Assembly (NCBI RefSeq): GCF_030849025.1
Contig: NZ_CP118224.1
Location: forward strand, 3,055,001-3,119,000
Origin: Oceanimonas pelagia
GTDB taxonomy: Bacteria > Pseudomonadota > Gammaproteobacteria > Enterobacterales > Aeromonadaceae
Reading direction: 5' to 3'
Length of the DNA stretch: 64,000 bases
Part shown: one piece after another, positions 8,323-17,913 of the stretch
Position numbering within the stretch: position 1 is the first letter of the stretch
Layout: every line of letters begins with the position of its first letter
Position numbers and translations under genes: made by a program
The notes under the pieces: generated by a model
Told to the model about the DNA's origin: nothing
The model's database searches: none
What the model saw: only the letters and a program-made list of their open reading frames with translations

Positions 8323-8538
8323 TTACTTCTTGCTGCCCAGCATGCCGAAACGCTTGTTGAAGCGATCAACACGGCCGCCGGTATCAACGATCTTCTGCTT
8401 GCCGGTGAAGAAGGGGTGGCAGGCGGAGCAAACGTCCAGGTTCAGATCATGGCCCAGGGTGGAGCGGGTCTTGATCTCGTTACCGCAAGAACATTTGGCA
8501 ACAATTTCTTTGTATTCCGGGTGGATACCTTGTTTCAT
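8323..8538 (-). CDS. rpmE: 50S ribosomal protein L31 (zinc-binding form)
   Basis: A 71-aa large-subunit ribosomal protein starting MKQGIHPEY. It keeps the zinc ligands of the C+ form: Cys-x-Cys in KCSCGNE and Cys-x2-Cys in VCSACHPF. The true start is ATG 8538 behind AGAGG. It is divergent from priA, the same neighbour as in E. coli. Confidence 0.96.
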   Translation of the reverse strand: MKQGIHPEYKEIVAKCSCGNEIKTRSTLGHDLNLDVCSACHPFFTGKQKIVDTGGRVDRFNKRFGMLGSKK

Positions 8539-8663
8539 GGACAACCTCTGTCAATAGGCCGTGTCGCTATCTGATCCTGAGCCAGACACCACACGAGTGT
8601 TACACGTTTTGTGAAGGGTGCGAATAATATAGGATCGCCCTTTTTCAGGCAAGGAAAATGCGG

Positions 8664-10874
8664 ATGAAAAAACCAGCAACGCCCCCTCCCGGTCAGGCCG
8701 GCCTGCTGCGCGTGGTGCTGCCCGTTCCGCTGCGCCGGGAATTCGATTATCTTTGCCCCCTGCCCCTGCCCTTACCCGGTTGCCGGGTGAGGGTACCTTT
8801 CGGCAACCGGTCTCTGGTGGGGCTGGTGCTGTCCCATCCCGAACACACCGAGGTCGACCTCGCCCGCATCAAGCCGGTGACCGCCGTGATTGATACCTGT
8901 CCCGTGCTCGGGAAAGCCGAGCGCAAACTGCTGGCCTGGGCGGCACAATACTATCTGCACCCGCCGGGCGAGGTGTACTTCCAGGCCCTGCCCACCCTGT
9001 TGCGCAAGGGCGAGGATGCCGGCTACAAACCGGTGGAGGCCTGGCACGCACTGAGCGGCGATAGCACCACCCTGAGCAGGGCGGTCAAACAACGGCAGGC
9101 CTTCGAGCTGCTGACTCAGGGGCCCATGCCCCCGGGGGAACTGGCGGCCCGGGGCGTGACCTCCGCCACCCTCAACGCCCTGGCCAGAAAAGGCCTGGCG
9201 GAAAAGCGGCAAACCCTGCCCACCCCCACCGACTGGCACGGTGAAGTGACCATCAATGAGGACGGCAAGCCGCGCCTGACCACGGAGCAGGCGCTGGCGG
9301 TGAGCCTGTTGCAGCAAGCCGAGGGCTTCAGCCCGTTTCTGCTGGAGGGCATTACCGGCTCGGGCAAGACCGAAGTGTATCTGCAGGCCATGGAGCCGGT
9401 GCTCAAGGCCGGCAAACAGGTGCTGGTCATGGTGCCGGAAATCGGCCTCACGCCCCAGACCATTGCCCGCTTTCAGCGCCGCTTTCCGCTGCCGGTGTGC
9501 ACCCTGCACTCGGCCATGAACGAGCGGGAACGGCTCGACGCCTGGCTGGCCTGCAAGGACGGCAGCGCCGCCATCGTGATTGGCACCCGCTCGGCACTGC
9601 TCACCCCCTTTGCCCGGCTGGGGCTGATCATCATCGACGAGGAGCACGACGCTTCATTCAAACAGCAGGATGGCTTTCGCTACCATGCCCGGGATCTGGC
9701 GCTGCTGCGCGCCCGGCAGCTGAACATTCCCATCGTACTGGGCTCGGCCACCCCCAGCTTTGAAAGCCTGCACAACACCGCCAATGGCAAGTACCAACGG
9801 CTGACCCTGAGTCAGCGCCCGGGCAGCGCCACCGTGGCCGAGCACCTGCTGCTCGACAGCCGCCACGTGCAGCTGGAGGCCGGACTGTCGCCCCAGTTGC
9901 AGCAGCTGATGGCCGGTGAGCTGGAGCAGGGCAATCAGGTGATGCTGTTTCTCAACCGCCGGGGTTATGCCCCGGTGCTGCTGTGCCACGACTGCGGCTG
10001 GCTGGCCGACTGCGAGCGCTGCGATGCGCACTACACCTGGCACAAGAGTGGCAACCGGCTGCACTGCCACCACTGCGATCACCAGCGAGCCAAACCGCCC
10101 CACTGTCCTCAGTGCGGCAGTGTCAGGCTGGTGGGCACCGGCCTGGGTACCGAGCAGGTGGAGCAGGCGCTGGCAGTATTGTTTCCCCAGTACAGCACCA
10201 TTCGTATCGACCGGGACAACACTCGGCGTAAGGGCAGCTTTGAGCAGCATCTGGAAGGCATTCGCGCCGGCAAGTACCAGATCCTGATCGGCACCCAGAT
10301 GCTGGCCAAGGGCCATCATTTTCCCGACGTCACCCTGGTGGCCATGCTGGACGTGGACGGCGCCCTGTTTGCCGGCGACTTTCGGGCCGCCGAGCGCCTG
10401 GCCCAGCTCTATATTCAGGTGGCCGGCCGCGCCGGCCGCGCCAGCAAGCCGGGCCGGGTGGTGTTGCAGACCCACCACCCGGATCATGCTCTGTTGCAGG
10501 ATCTGGCCAACCAGGGCTATCGCCACTTTGCCCACACCGCGCTGGAAGAACGCCGCCGGGCCGGGCTGCCGCCCTACAGCCATCAGGCGCTGTTTCGCTG
10601 CCAGGCCACGCAGGGGGAAGCCTGCCGGGAATTTCTGGTGCCCCTGGCGCAACAACTGACCCCCGCCCTGCCCGCCACCGTGCTGTGCCTGGGCCCGTTC
10701 AGCGCCCGCATGGAGCGCAAGGCCGGGCAGTACCGCTATCAGATGCTGCTGCAGGCAAACAGCCGGCGGGATCTGGCCTCGGCCTGCCGGCGGGCGCTGG
10801 CCATTGCCGACACCTTGCCGGCGGCACGCCGAGTAAGATGGTCGCTGGATGTGGATCCACAGGAATTGTGGTAA
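8664..10874 (+). CDS. priA: Primosomal replication-restart helicase PriA
   Basis: A roughly 736-aa 3'-5' helicase that recognises stalled forks and reloads the replisome. The N-terminal 3'-DNA-binding domain (VVLPVPLRREFDYLCP) is followed by Walker A GITGSGKTE, the DEEH box in IIIDEEHDASFKQQ, and motifs GSATPS, GTQMLAKGHHFPDV and QVAGRAGR. Eight zinc-binding cysteines (CHDCGW, CERCD, CHHCD, CPQCG) sit inside the helicase core as in E. coli. Two ATGs are close together; 8664 is preferred because AAGGA lies 8 bases upstream, while 8658 is too close to it. It is divergent from rpmE. Confidence 0.96.
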   Translation: MKKPATPPPGQAGLLRVVLPVPLRREFDYLCPLPLPLPGCRVRVPFGNRSLVGLVLSHPEHTEVDLARIKPVTAVIDTCPVLGKAERKLLAWAAQYYLHPPGEVYFQALPTLLRKGEDAGYKPVEAWHALSGDSTTLSRAVKQRQAFELLTQGPMPPGELAARGVTSATLNALARKGLAEKRQTLPTPTDWHGEVTINEDGKPRLTTEQALAVSLLQQAEGFSPFLLEGITGSGKTEVYLQAMEPVLKAGKQVLVMVPEIGLTPQTIARFQRRFPLPVCTLHSAMNERERLDAWLACKDGSAAIVIGTRSALLTPFARLGLIIIDEEHDASFKQQDGFRYHARDLALLRARQLNIPIVLGSATPSFESLHNTANGKYQRLTLSQRPGSATVAEHLLLDSRHVQLEAGLSPQLQQLMAGELEQGNQVMLFLNRRGYAPVLLCHDCGWLADCERCDAHYTWHKSGNRLHCHHCDHQRAKPPHCPQCGSVRLVGTGLGTEQVEQALAVLFPQYSTIRIDRDNTRRKGSFEQHLEGIRAGKYQILIGTQMLAKGHHFPDVTLVAMLDVDGALFAGDFRAAERLAQLYIQVAGRAGRASKPGRVVLQTHHPDHALLQDLANQGYRHFAHTALEERRRAGLPPYSHQALFRCQATQGEACREFLVPLAQQLTPALPATVLCLGPFSARMERKAGQYRYQMLLQANSRRDLASACRRALAIADTLPAARRVRWSLDVDPQELW

Positions 10875-10879
10875 GGCCC

Positions 10880-11470
10880 TCAGTGCCGCTGACCGGGACG
10901 GGGCTCGGGGGTGATCATCGATAACAGAAAGGTCAGTGCCCGGTGGCAGCTGGGCTCGCTCATCAGCAGCTGGGTATAGTCGTTCTTGATGGGCAGCACT
11001 TCCAGCCAGCGCTGGGTTACCCAGGCGGCGTCCTGCCAGCGGGGCCTGGGGTGCAGGTCTGCCAGCTCCGGATATTCGCTGAATACTTCCTGCAGCTTGT
11101 CGGACAGGATCTGCTGCACCGGTGACAGTGAGCAGGAACGCCAGTTGTCGAGCAACTCCACCTCGGCCTGCAGCAGGCCATCGGCTTCCCGCTCCAGTGC
11201 GCGAATGCGAAAGCGCTCGGTAGCTTCCACGGTAATGCCGAGCAGGCCGTCATCCAGGGTATAGAAGTCCACAATCTTCACCCGGGCGCCCAGCATGTAA
11301 AGATCGCCCTTGCCGCGGTCGTCGGGTTCTTCCAGCATGCCGATGCCAAAGCCGCGCTCGTCCCTGCCGGCCTCGGCCACCATGCGCACATATTTGGGTT
11401 CAAAAATGCGCAGCGGCACCCGACCTTCCGGCAGCAGATGCAGGGTGAGCGGTAACAGTGCCAGTCTCAT
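10880..11470 (-). CDS. Lon-protease substrate-binding-domain-like protein
   Basis: A 196-aa stand-alone protein with the N-terminal (LON/PUA-like) domain of Lon protease but no ATPase or peptidase. It starts MRLALLPLTLHLLPEGRVP, then RIFEPKYVRMV, the typical PLRIFEPRY signature. Function is unknown; such proteins are presumed to bind proteins or peptides. ATG 11470 is supported by AAGGAG 7 bases upstream. It is convergent with priA (5-base gap) and divergent from argS. Confidence 0.8.
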   Translation of the reverse strand: MRLALLPLTLHLLPEGRVPLRIFEPKYVRMVAEAGRDERGFGIGMLEEPDDRGKGDLYMLGARVKIVDFYTLDDGLLGITVEATERFRIRALEREADGLLQAEVELLDNWRSCSLSPVQQILSDKLQEVFSEYPELADLHPRPRWQDAAWVTQRWLEVLPIKNDYTQLLMSEPSCHRALTFLLSMITPEPRPGQRH

Positions 11471-11587
11471 GGGCGGCTCCTTCGTTGCTTTCTTCAGCAT
11501 GAACGAGTAGGACAGACTTTGCCAGCATGCCGTTTTGAAGCCACTGGCCAGTCGTGCCGTTACATTCAAAAGACCCGTTTACGGTAA

Positions 11588-11604
11588 CGCCACTTTCAGT
11601 GGCG
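11588..11604. other. Perfect hairpin in the divergent LonSB/argS region
   Basis: CGCCACT, loop TTC, AGTGGCG. There is no T run on either side, so it is not an obvious terminator. It lies about 100 bases before argS, upstream of a possible -10 TAGAAT, and may be a protein-binding palindrome. Confidence 0.35.
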
Positions 11605-11707
11605 GGTTGCCGGCGGCCTTGAACGGTAGTTTTTGACGCCCGTTATGAGTAGAATTTGGGCCCCTCGGGTTTTCTTCGACCTTGTCTCAAACTTTGGTGA
11701 ACTGACA

Positions 11708-13462
11708 ATGAAAGAACATATTCAAGCGCTGCTTGAGCAGACGGTCTCTACTCTCAAGCAACAGGGCAAGCTGCCTGCCGAGCTGGAGCCCCGCATCCAG
11801 GTAGACCGCACCAAAGACAAGGCTCACGGCGATCTGGCCACCAACCTGGCGCTGCTGCTGGCCAAGCCCGCCGGCCAGAATCCCCGCGCCCTGGCCCAAT
11901 TGCTGGTGGATAACCTGCCCGCGTCCGAGCTGGTGGCCAAAACCGAGCTGGCCGGACCCGGATTTATCAACTTTTTTCTCGACAGCGGCTGGCTGGCCCG
12001 CCAGATCGACGCCATGGTGACCGATGAACGCGCCAATGTGCCGCTGGCCGAGCAGCCACAAACCGTGGTGGTGGACTACTCCGCGCCCAACGTGGCCAAG
12101 GAAATGCATGTGGGCCACCTGCGCTCCACCATCATCGGCGACGCCGTGGTACGCACCCTGGAATTCCTGGGTCACAAGGTGATTCGCGCCAATCACATCG
12201 GCGACTGGGGCACCCAGTTCGGCATGCTGATCGCCTATCTGGAAAAGCTGGAGCAGGAAAACCCGGACGTGCTGTCTTCCGGTCTGTCGGATCTGGAGCA
12301 GTTCTACCGGGAGTCCAAGCAGCAGTACGACGCCGACCCCGACTTCGCCGAGCGCGCCCGCAACTATGTGGTGAAGCTGCAGGGCGGCGACGCCTACTGC
12401 CTGAACATGTGGCAAAAGCTGGTGGACGTGACCCTGAAGCACAACCAGGAAGTGTATGACCGCCTGGGCGTGTCGCTGACCCCGGACAACGTCATGGGCG
12501 AAAGCATGTACAACCCCATGCTCAACGACATCGTCGCCGATCTGCAGCAACAGGGACTGGCGGTGGAAGACGAGGGCGCCCTGGTAGTGTACCTCGACGA
12601 ATACAAGAACAAGGACGGCGACCCCATGGGGGTGATCGTGCGCAAGAAGGACGGCGGCTTCCTCTACACCACCACCGACATCGCCTGCGCCAAATACCGT
12701 TACGAGCAGCTGGGTGCCGACCGGGCGCTGTATTTTATCGACTCCCGCCAGCACCAGCACCTGATGCAGGCATGGACCATAGTGCGCAAGGCCGGTTATG
12801 TGCCCGACACCATGAGCCTGGAGCACCACGCCTTTGGCATGATGCTGGGCAAGGACGGCCGCCCGTTCAAGACCCGCTCCGGCGGCACCATCAAGCTGGT
12901 GGATCTGCTCAACGAGGCCGAGGAGCGCGCAGCTGCCCTGCTGGAGCAGAAACAGACCGATCTCAGCGCCGAAGAAAAGGCCCAGGTAGTGCGGCGGGTG
13001 GCCATGGCGGCGGTGAAATACGCCGATCTGTCCAAGAGCCGCACCACCGACTACATCTTCGACTGGGACAACATGCTGTCGTTCGAGGGCAACACCGCCC
13101 CCTACCTGCAGTATGCCTATACCCGGGTGCAGTCCATCTTCCGCAAGGCCGGCGTCAGCGCCGAGGCCCTGAGTGGCAAGGTGGTGATCGAGGCCCCGGC
13201 GGAAGAAGCCCTGGCCCAGAAGCTGGTGCAGTTCAACGATACCGTCAGATCGGTGGCCGACAAGGGCATGCCCCACCTGCTGTGCCTCTACCTGTACGAG
13301 CTGTCCGGTGCCTTTATGAGCTTCTACGAAGCCTGTCCCATCAACAAGGACGGCGTCACCGGCGAGGCCCGGGCCAGCCGCCTGCGGCTGTGCGCCGCCA
13401 CCGCCAAGGTGCTGCAGCAGGGCCTGTCCCTGCTCGGCATCGACACTCTGGAGCGCATGTAA
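11708..13462 (+). CDS. argS: Arginyl-tRNA synthetase
   Basis: A 584-aa class I aminoacyl-tRNA synthetase that charges tRNA-Arg. It has an N-terminal Add1-like domain, the HIGH-type motif in [13 protein letters not shown], and the ArgRS-specific degenerate second motif region ([12 protein letters not shown]) in place of a canonical KMSKS. The C-terminal anticodon-binding DALR domain begins near [11 protein letters not shown]. Start ATG 11708 matches the family N-terminus ([11 protein letters not shown]). It lies 3 bases before ftsN, where E. coli has cytR instead. Confidence 0.96.
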   Translation: MKEHIQALLEQTVSTLKQQGKLPAELEPRIQVDRTKDKAHGDLATNLALLLAKPAGQNPRALAQLLVDNLPASELVAKTELAGPGFINFFLDSGWLARQIDAMVTDERANVPLAEQPQTVVVDYSAPNVAKEMHVGHLRSTIIGDAVVRTLEFLGHKVIRANHIGDWGTQFGMLIAYLEKLEQENPDVLSSGLSDLEQFYRESKQQYDADPDFAERARNYVVKLQGGDAYCLNMWQKLVDVTLKHNQEVYDRLGVSLTPDNVMGESMYNPMLNDIVADLQQQGLAVEDEGALVVYLDEYKNKDGDPMGVIVRKKDGGFLYTTTDIACAKYRYEQLGADRALYFIDSRQHQHLMQAWTIVRKAGYVPDTMSLEHHAFGMMLGKDGRPFKTRSGGTIKLVDLLNEAEERAAALLEQKQTDLSAEEKAQVVRRVAMAAVKYADLSKSRTTDYIFDWDNMLSFEGNTAPYLQYAYTRVQSIFRKAGVSAEALSGKVVIEAPAEEALAQKLVQFNDTVRSVADKGMPHLLCLYLYELSGAFMSFYEACPINKDGVTGEARASRLRLCAATAKVLQQGLSLLGIDTLERM

Positions 13463-13465
13463 GCC

Positions 13466-14050
13466 ATGGCCAGGGATTACGTTCGCCGCAGTCCGCCCAA
13501 AAGAAAGGGAGGCGGCCAGCAGCGTGCCGGCGGCCGAGGCCGGGCACCCGAGCGGCGTGTTCCCTGGCTGGCCATGCTGTTCGCCCTGGCGCTGCTGGGC
13601 GGCATGGGCTACCTCATTCATCTGGTCAAGGGCTCGGCAGGTGATCACCGCCCCGCCGAGCCCGCCCCGGCGCAACAGCCGGCGCCGGCGAACAAGGTCA
13701 ATCCCATCGATCAAAAGCCGGTGGAAAAATGGCGTTACATCGAGCAGCTGGAAAACAAGGAAGTGGTGGTGAGCGTGCCCACCCCCGCCAACGAGCGTAA
13801 AAAGCCCGACGCCACCCCCAGCGTGACCTACTACATGCAGTGCGGCTCCTTTCGCTCTTCGGCCCAGGCAGAGCAGCTGAAGGCGCGCATCGCCTTTCAG
13901 GGCCTGGCCTCGGAGGTCAAACGCAGCGAAGGCAGCAACGGCGTCTGGTACCGGGTGGTGATGGGCCCCTACGACAGCAAGCGCCAGGCCGACCAGGAAA
14001 AGCACAAGATGAGCCGCATCAACACCGGCTGCATTGTACTGCAGGGCTGA
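13466..14050 (+). CDS. ftsN: Cell-division protein FtsN (SPOR domain)
   Basis: A 194-aa bitopic inner-membrane protein that activates septal peptidoglycan synthesis. A basic cytoplasmic tail (residues 1-32) is followed by one membrane segment (VPWLAMLFALALLGGMGYLI), a proline/alanine-rich periplasmic linker and a C-terminal SPOR domain (YYMQCGSFRSSAQAEQLKA to GVWYRVVMGPYDSKRQA) that binds denuded glycan. It is much shorter than E. coli FtsN (319 aa). It is 3 bases downstream of argS and upstream of hslVU, the usual neighbour. Confidence 0.9.
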   Translation: MARDYVRRSPPKRKGGGQQRAGGRGRAPERRVPWLAMLFALALLGGMGYLIHLVKGSAGDHRPAEPAPAQQPAPANKVNPIDQKPVEKWRYIEQLENKEVVVSVPTPANERKKPDATPSVTYYMQCGSFRSSAQAEQLKARIAFQGLASEVKRSEGSNGVWYRVVMGPYDSKRQADQEKHKMSRINTGCIVLQG

Positions 14051-14120
14051 ATTCGGGCCCGGTACCGCCTTCACCTCTTTTCGATCACCACACTGCCGGC
14101 ACAGTGGTATCACCCCGGGG

Positions 14121-14148
14121 TTGAAGTTTTTCTTGCTCGCCCCCATCT
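14121..14148 (+). promoter_or_regulatory. Sigma-32 heat-shock promoter of hslVU
   Basis: TTGAAG (14121-14126), a 14-base spacer and CCCCATCT (14141-14148) match the sigma-32 consensus (CTTGAAA, 13-15 bases, CCCCATNT) closely. It lies about 60 bases before the hslV start, giving heat-shock control of the protease operon. Confidence 0.87.
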
Positions 14149-14205
14149 CCGTGAACATGACATTCTCGCCGGCCCGGCCGGCAACACCGTCAAGTGAGGT
14201 TCACA

Positions 14206-14736
14206 GTGACAACAATCGTTTCAGTACGCCGTAACGGCAAGGTGGTTATCGGTGGCGATGGCCAGGTTTCCCTGGGCAATACCGTGATGAAAGGCAACGC
14301 CCGCAAGGTACACCGCCTGTACAACGGCAAGGTGCTGGCCGGTTTTGCCGGCGGCACCGCCGATGCCTTTACCCTGCTGGAACGCTTTGAGGCCAAGCTT
14401 CAGGCCCACCAGGGCAACCTGGAACGTGCCGCCGTGGCGCTGGCCAAGGACTGGCGGACCGACCGCGCCCTGCGCCGGCTTGAAGCCCTGCTGGCGGTGG
14501 CCGACGAAAAGCATTCCTTTATCATTACCGGCAACGGCGACGTGGTGCAGCCCGAGCAGGATCTGATCGCCATCGGCTCCGGCGGCGCCTTTGCCCAGTC
14601 CGCCGCCCGCGCCCTGCTGGAAAACACCGACATGAACGCCCGCGACATAGTGGAAAAGGCGCTGACCATCGCCGGCGACATCTGTGTTTACACCAACGGC
14701 AACCAGACCATTGAAGAACTCGACTACGGCCGCTGA
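14206..14736 (+). CDS. hslV: ATP-dependent protease peptidase subunit HslV (ClpQ)
   Basis: A 176-aa proteasome-like peptidase that degrades unfolded proteins together with HslU. After removal of the first residue it begins [10 protein letters not shown], exposing the catalytic N-terminal threonine; this fixes the start as GTG 14206, with GAGG 6 bases upstream. Conserved [14 protein letters not shown] and [13 protein letters not shown] are present, and the length equals E. coli HslV. It is followed by hslU after 26 bases and driven by the sigma-32 promoter upstream. Confidence 0.97.
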   Translation: MTTIVSVRRNGKVVIGGDGQVSLGNTVMKGNARKVHRLYNGKVLAGFAGGTADAFTLLERFEAKLQAHQGNLERAAVALAKDWRTDRALRRLEALLAVADEKHSFIITGNGDVVQPEQDLIAIGSGGAFAQSAARALLENTDMNARDIVEKALTIAGDICVYTNGNQTIEELDYGR

Positions 14737-14762
14737 GGCTGCCGCTGCAACAGGATTACATT

Positions 14763-16091
14763 ATGTCTGAGATGACCCCGAGAGAAATCGTCCACGAGCT
14801 GGACCGTCATATCGTTGGCCAAAGCGAGGCCAAGCGCGCCGTGGCCATTGCCCTGCGCAACCGCTGGCGGCGCATGCAGCTCGAGCCCGAACTGCGCCAG
14901 GAAGTGACTCCCAAGAACATTCTGATGATAGGTCCCACCGGCGTGGGCAAGACCGAAATCGCCCGCCGCCTGGCCAAGCTGGCCAACGCCCCCTTTATCA
15001 AGGTGGAAGCAACCAAGTTCACCGAAGTGGGCTATGTGGGCAAGGAAGTAGACTCCATCATTCGCGATCTTACCGACATTGCCATGAAGATGGTGCGCGA
15101 GCAGCAGATGGAAAAATACCGTCACCGCGCCGAGGAAGCCGCCGAGGAGCGGGTGCTCGACGCCCTGCTGCCCAACCCCCGCAACGGCTGGGGTGAGGAA
15201 GAAAAGGCCGACAACAGCGGCAGCCGCCAGATCTTTCGCAAGAAGCTGCGAGAAGGCCAGCTCGACGACAAGGAAATCGAGATCAACGTGGCCGCGCCGC
15301 AAATGGGCGTGGAGATCATGGCCCCTCCCGGCATGGAGGAAATGACCAACCAGCTGCAGGGCATGTTCCAGAACCTGGCCGGCAATACCAGCAAGCAGCG
15401 CAAAATGAAGATCAAGGAAGCCTTCAAACTGCTGGTGGAAGAAGAGGCCGCCAAACTGGTGAACCCGGAAGAGCTGAAGGAACAGGCCATTCACGCGGTG
15501 GAAAACCACGGCATCGTGTTTATCGACGAGTTCGACAAGATCTGCAAGCGCGGCGAAAGTTCCGGCCCCGATGTATCCCGCGAGGGCGTACAGCGGGATC
15601 TGCTGCCACTGATTGAAGGCAGCACCGTCAACACCAAGCACGGCATGGTGCGCACCGACCACATGCTGTTTATCGCTTCAGGGGCCTTTCAGGTGGCGCG
15701 GCCTTCCGATCTGATCCCCGAGTTGCAGGGCCGCCTGCCCATTCGGGTGGAGCTGAATTCGCTCAACACCGAAGACTTCGAGCGCATTCTCACCGAGCCC
15801 AGCGCCTCGCTCACCGAGCAGTACAAGGCACTGCTGGCCACCGAAAACGTGAACGTGGAATTCACCAAGGAAGGCATTCGCCGCCTGGCCGAGGCCGCCT
15901 GGCGAGTGAACGAAACCACCGAGAATATCGGTGCCCGTCGTCTGCACACCGTGATGGAGCGGTTGCTCGACGAGCTGTCGTTCGAGGCGTCCGACAAGTC
16001 CGGTGAAACCATTACCGTGGACGCCGACTATGTGGATCGTTACCTCAAGAACCTGGTGGAAGACGAGGATCTGAGCCGCTTTATTCTTTGA
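14763..16091 (+). CDS. hslU: ATPase subunit HslU (ClpY) of the HslVU protease
   Basis: A 442-aa AAA+ unfoldase hexamer that feeds substrates into HslV. Walker A is GPTGVGKTE, Walker [11 protein letters not shown], the pore loop is [10 protein letters not shown], and the C-terminal tail EDLSRFIL inserts into HslV to activate it. The intermediate I-domain lies around residues 110-240. The length is close to E. coli HslU (443 aa). It forms an operon with hslV. Confidence 0.97.
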   Translation: MSEMTPREIVHELDRHIVGQSEAKRAVAIALRNRWRRMQLEPELRQEVTPKNILMIGPTGVGKTEIARRLAKLANAPFIKVEATKFTEVGYVGKEVDSIIRDLTDIAMKMVREQQMEKYRHRAEEAAEERVLDALLPNPRNGWGEEEKADNSGSRQIFRKKLREGQLDDKEIEINVAAPQMGVEIMAPPGMEEMTNQLQGMFQNLAGNTSKQRKMKIKEAFKLLVEEEAAKLVNPEELKEQAIHAVENHGIVFIDEFDKICKRGESSGPDVSREGVQRDLLPLIEGSTVNTKHGMVRTDHMLFIASGAFQVARPSDLIPELQGRLPIRVELNSLNTEDFERILTEPSASLTEQYKALLATENVNVEFTKEGIRRLAEAAWRVNETTENIGARRLHTVMERLLDELSFEASDKSGETITVDADYVDRYLKNLVEDEDLSRFIL

Positions 16092-16104
16092 TTCATATGA
16101 TTCC

Positions 16105-16141
16105 GGGAGCGGTCACATCATTGTGATTGAAAACCGCTCCC
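16105..16141. other. Hairpin between hslU and rraA, overlapping the rraA promoter
   Basis: GGGAGCGGT (16105-16113) pairs perfectly with ACCGCTCCC (16133-16141); the loop holds a smaller CACA/TGTG stem. Only a weak T tract follows. It could terminate hslU transcripts. Its right arm occupies the spacer of the rraA promoter, so it may also act as an operator. Confidence 0.5.
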
Positions 16142-16154
16142 GCCTCTTTATACT
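16127..16154 (+). promoter_or_regulatory. Promoter of rraA
   Basis: TTGAAA (16127-16132), a 16-base spacer and TATACT (16149-16154), ending 33 bases before the rraA start. Good matches to sigma-70/sigma-S type hexamers. Confidence 0.65.
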
Positions 16155-16187
16155 GAAGTTACCTTGTCTTCAGGCGTGGCTGATCCC

Positions 16188-16673
16188 ATGGAATACAATA
16201 CTTCTGAACTGTGCGATACCTACATTGACATGGTCGACGTCGTCGAACCCATGTTTTCCACTTTTGGCGGACGCAGCTCTTTTGGCGGCGTGGTCACCAC
16301 CGTCAAATGCTTTGAGTCCAACGGACTGATCCTTGAGGCGGTAAAGCAAAACGGCGTGGGTCGGGTATTGCTGATCGACGGCGGCGGCTCACTGCGCCGG
16401 GCGCTGGTCGATGCCGAGATCGCCGAAACCGCGGCGGAAAACGGCTGGGAAGGCATTGTCTGCTATGGCTGCGTGCGCGAAGTCGACGCCCTGGAAGACA
16501 CCGATATCGGTATTCAGGCGCTGGCCTCCATTCCGGTGGGTGCCGACGACAGCGACACCGGCGAAATGGATGTACCGGTCAACTTCGGCGGCGTGACCTT
16601 TCTGCCGGAAGATCACCTGTATGCCGACACCACCGGCATTATTCTGTCGCCGGAAGCCCTCGACATCGAGTAA
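16188..16673 (+). CDS. rraA: Regulator of ribonuclease E activity RraA
   Basis: A 161-aa trimeric protein that binds and inhibits RNase E, altering mRNA turnover. It begins [21 protein letters not shown] and has [17 protein letters not shown] and [20 protein letters not shown], characteristic of RraA, with the same length as E. coli. Start ATG 16188 was chosen on homology; the ribosome site is weak. It carries its own promoter upstream and a strong terminator after it, so it is probably monocistronic. Confidence 0.94.
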   Translation: MEYNTSELCDTYIDMVDVVEPMFSTFGGRSSFGGVVTTVKCFESNGLILEAVKQNGVGRVLLIDGGGSLRRALVDAEIAETAAENGWEGIVCYGCVREVDALEDTDIGIQALASIPVGADDSDTGEMDVPVNFGGVTFLPEDHLYADTTGIILSPEALDIE

Positions 16674-16693
16674 TGCCGCTGTCGTCAGCCAAT

Positions 16694-16722
16694 AAAAACG
16701 CCGGCCACTGGCCGGCGTTTTT
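16694..16722. terminator. Bidirectional terminator between rraA and zapB
   Basis: AAAAACGCCGGCC, loop ACT, GGCCGGCGTTTTT: a strong stem flanked by A and T runs between two convergent genes. Confidence 0.94.
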
Positions 16723-16751
16723 ATATCGGTCCGGACCGCAAGGGCGCTGGA

Positions 16752-16961
16752 TCAGACGTTTTCTTCTACCTGGTCAATCTTGCCCAGCAGTGCCTGCAGG
16801 CGCTCCTGCCAGGCCTGGTGCTGCTGACGCAGTTGCTGGTTTTCATCATCCAGCTTGCCGTTCTGCTCCTTGAGCTCGTCCACTTCCATCTGCAGCAGAG
16901 AAATGGTGTCCACCGCGGTCTGGATTTTGGCTTCCAGCTTTTCCAGTACATCAAAAGACAT
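16752..16961 (-). CDS. zapB: Cell-division coiled-coil protein ZapB
   Basis: A 69-aa cytoplasmic protein, almost entirely coiled coil with heptads running from [15 protein letters not shown] through [16 protein letters not shown]. It stabilises the Z-ring through ZapA. The N-terminus [10 protein letters not shown] is typical of the family. AGGGG lies 8 bases before ATG 16961. It stands next to rraA as in E. coli. Confidence 0.92.
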   Translation of the reverse strand: MSFDVLEKLEAKIQTAVDTISLLQMEVDELKEQNGKLDDENQQLRQQHQAWQERLQALLGKIDQVEENV

Positions 16962-17102
16962 GTGCTAACCCCTGTAATTCATGTTGACGGCCGACCGGCC
17001 CCTCAGCCCCGAGCATACCTTGGGCCTGCACGGACAACAAGATGCGGGTCCGGGCGGAACGCCGTTTGCCGCAAAATTATGCCGGCACCGTCAAATCCTG
17101 CG

Positions 17103-17885
17103 TCAGATGTTCTGACTCATGTCGAGAGAGGGCTTGTCGGAGCCCGGCCGGCCCACCACCCGGGCCGGCACCCCGGCCACCGTGGTGTGGGCCGGCACCG
17201 GCTCCAGCACCACGCTGCCGGCGCCAATCTTGGCCCCCGTGCCCACCTCGATATTACCGAGTATCTTGGCGCCGGCGCCGATCATCACGCCTTCCCGAAT
17301 CTTGGGATGGCGATCGCCGCATTCCTTGCCGGTGCCTCCCAGGGTCACCCCCTGCAAAATGGAAACATCGTCCTCGATCACGGCGGTCTCCCCCACCACT
17401 ATGCCGGTGGCATGGTCAAACATGATGCCCTTGCCAATGCGCGCCGCCGGATGTACATCCACGCCGAACACCACGGAAATCTGGTTCTGCAGATAGGTAG
17501 CCAGGGCGCGACGGCCGTGCCGCCACAGCCAGTTGGCGATGCGGTAGCCCTGCAGGGCATGAAACCCCTTGAGATACAACAACGGGGTGGAAAACAGTTC
17601 CACCGCCGGATCCCGCTCCTGCACCGCGCAAATGTCGGTGGCCACCATGTCCAGAATAACGGGCTCTTCATCCAGGGCGCCTTCAATAATCTCCCGCAGG
17701 CTGATGGCCGGCATCACCGCACTTTCCAGCTTGTTGGAAAGAATAAAGCTCAGGGCACACTTGAGAGTGTCGTGATTGAGAATGGTCGAGTAAAAAAAAC
17801 TGCCCAGCATGGGCTCTTCCGCAATCATGCGCTGGGCTTCTTCGCGAATACTCAGCCAGGTTCTGGATTGAATGCCGTCTTCCAT
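17103..17885 (-). CDS. cysE: Serine O-acetyltransferase CysE
   Basis: A 260-aa cytoplasmic enzyme that acetylates L-serine from acetyl-CoA, the first step of cysteine synthesis. The N-terminal helical domain (WLSIREEAQRMIAEEPML) is followed by a left-handed beta-helix of hexapeptide repeats. The active site includes FDHATGIVVGETAVI and GVTLGGTGK, and the C-terminus ends in Ile (MSQNI), as needed to insert into cysteine synthase. It lies 28 bases downstream of fieF on the same strand. Confidence 0.93.
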   Translation of the reverse strand: MEDGIQSRTWLSIREEAQRMIAEEPMLGSFFYSTILNHDTLKCALSFILSNKLESAVMPAISLREIIEGALDEEPVILDMVATDICAVQERDPAVELFSTPLLYLKGFHALQGYRIANWLWRHGRRALATYLQNQISVVFGVDVHPAARIGKGIMFDHATGIVVGETAVIEDDVSILQGVTLGGTGKECGDRHPKIREGVMIGAGAKILGNIEVGTGAKIGAGSVVLEPVPAHTTVAGVPARVVGRPGSDKPSLDMSQNI

Positions 17886-17913
17886 GGGTAAAACCTTGTT
17901 TTTGAAATGTATG

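Noticed and set aside
12820-12900. Damaged argS because KMSKS is missing
   Set aside because: Most ArgRS enzymes naturally lack a canonical KMSKS; the rest of the protein is intact.
11687-14158. 823-aa open frame antisense to argS and ftsN
   Set aside because: Low-complexity His/Gly/Val-rich translation typical of a shadow of GC-rich codons; argS is unambiguous on the other strand.
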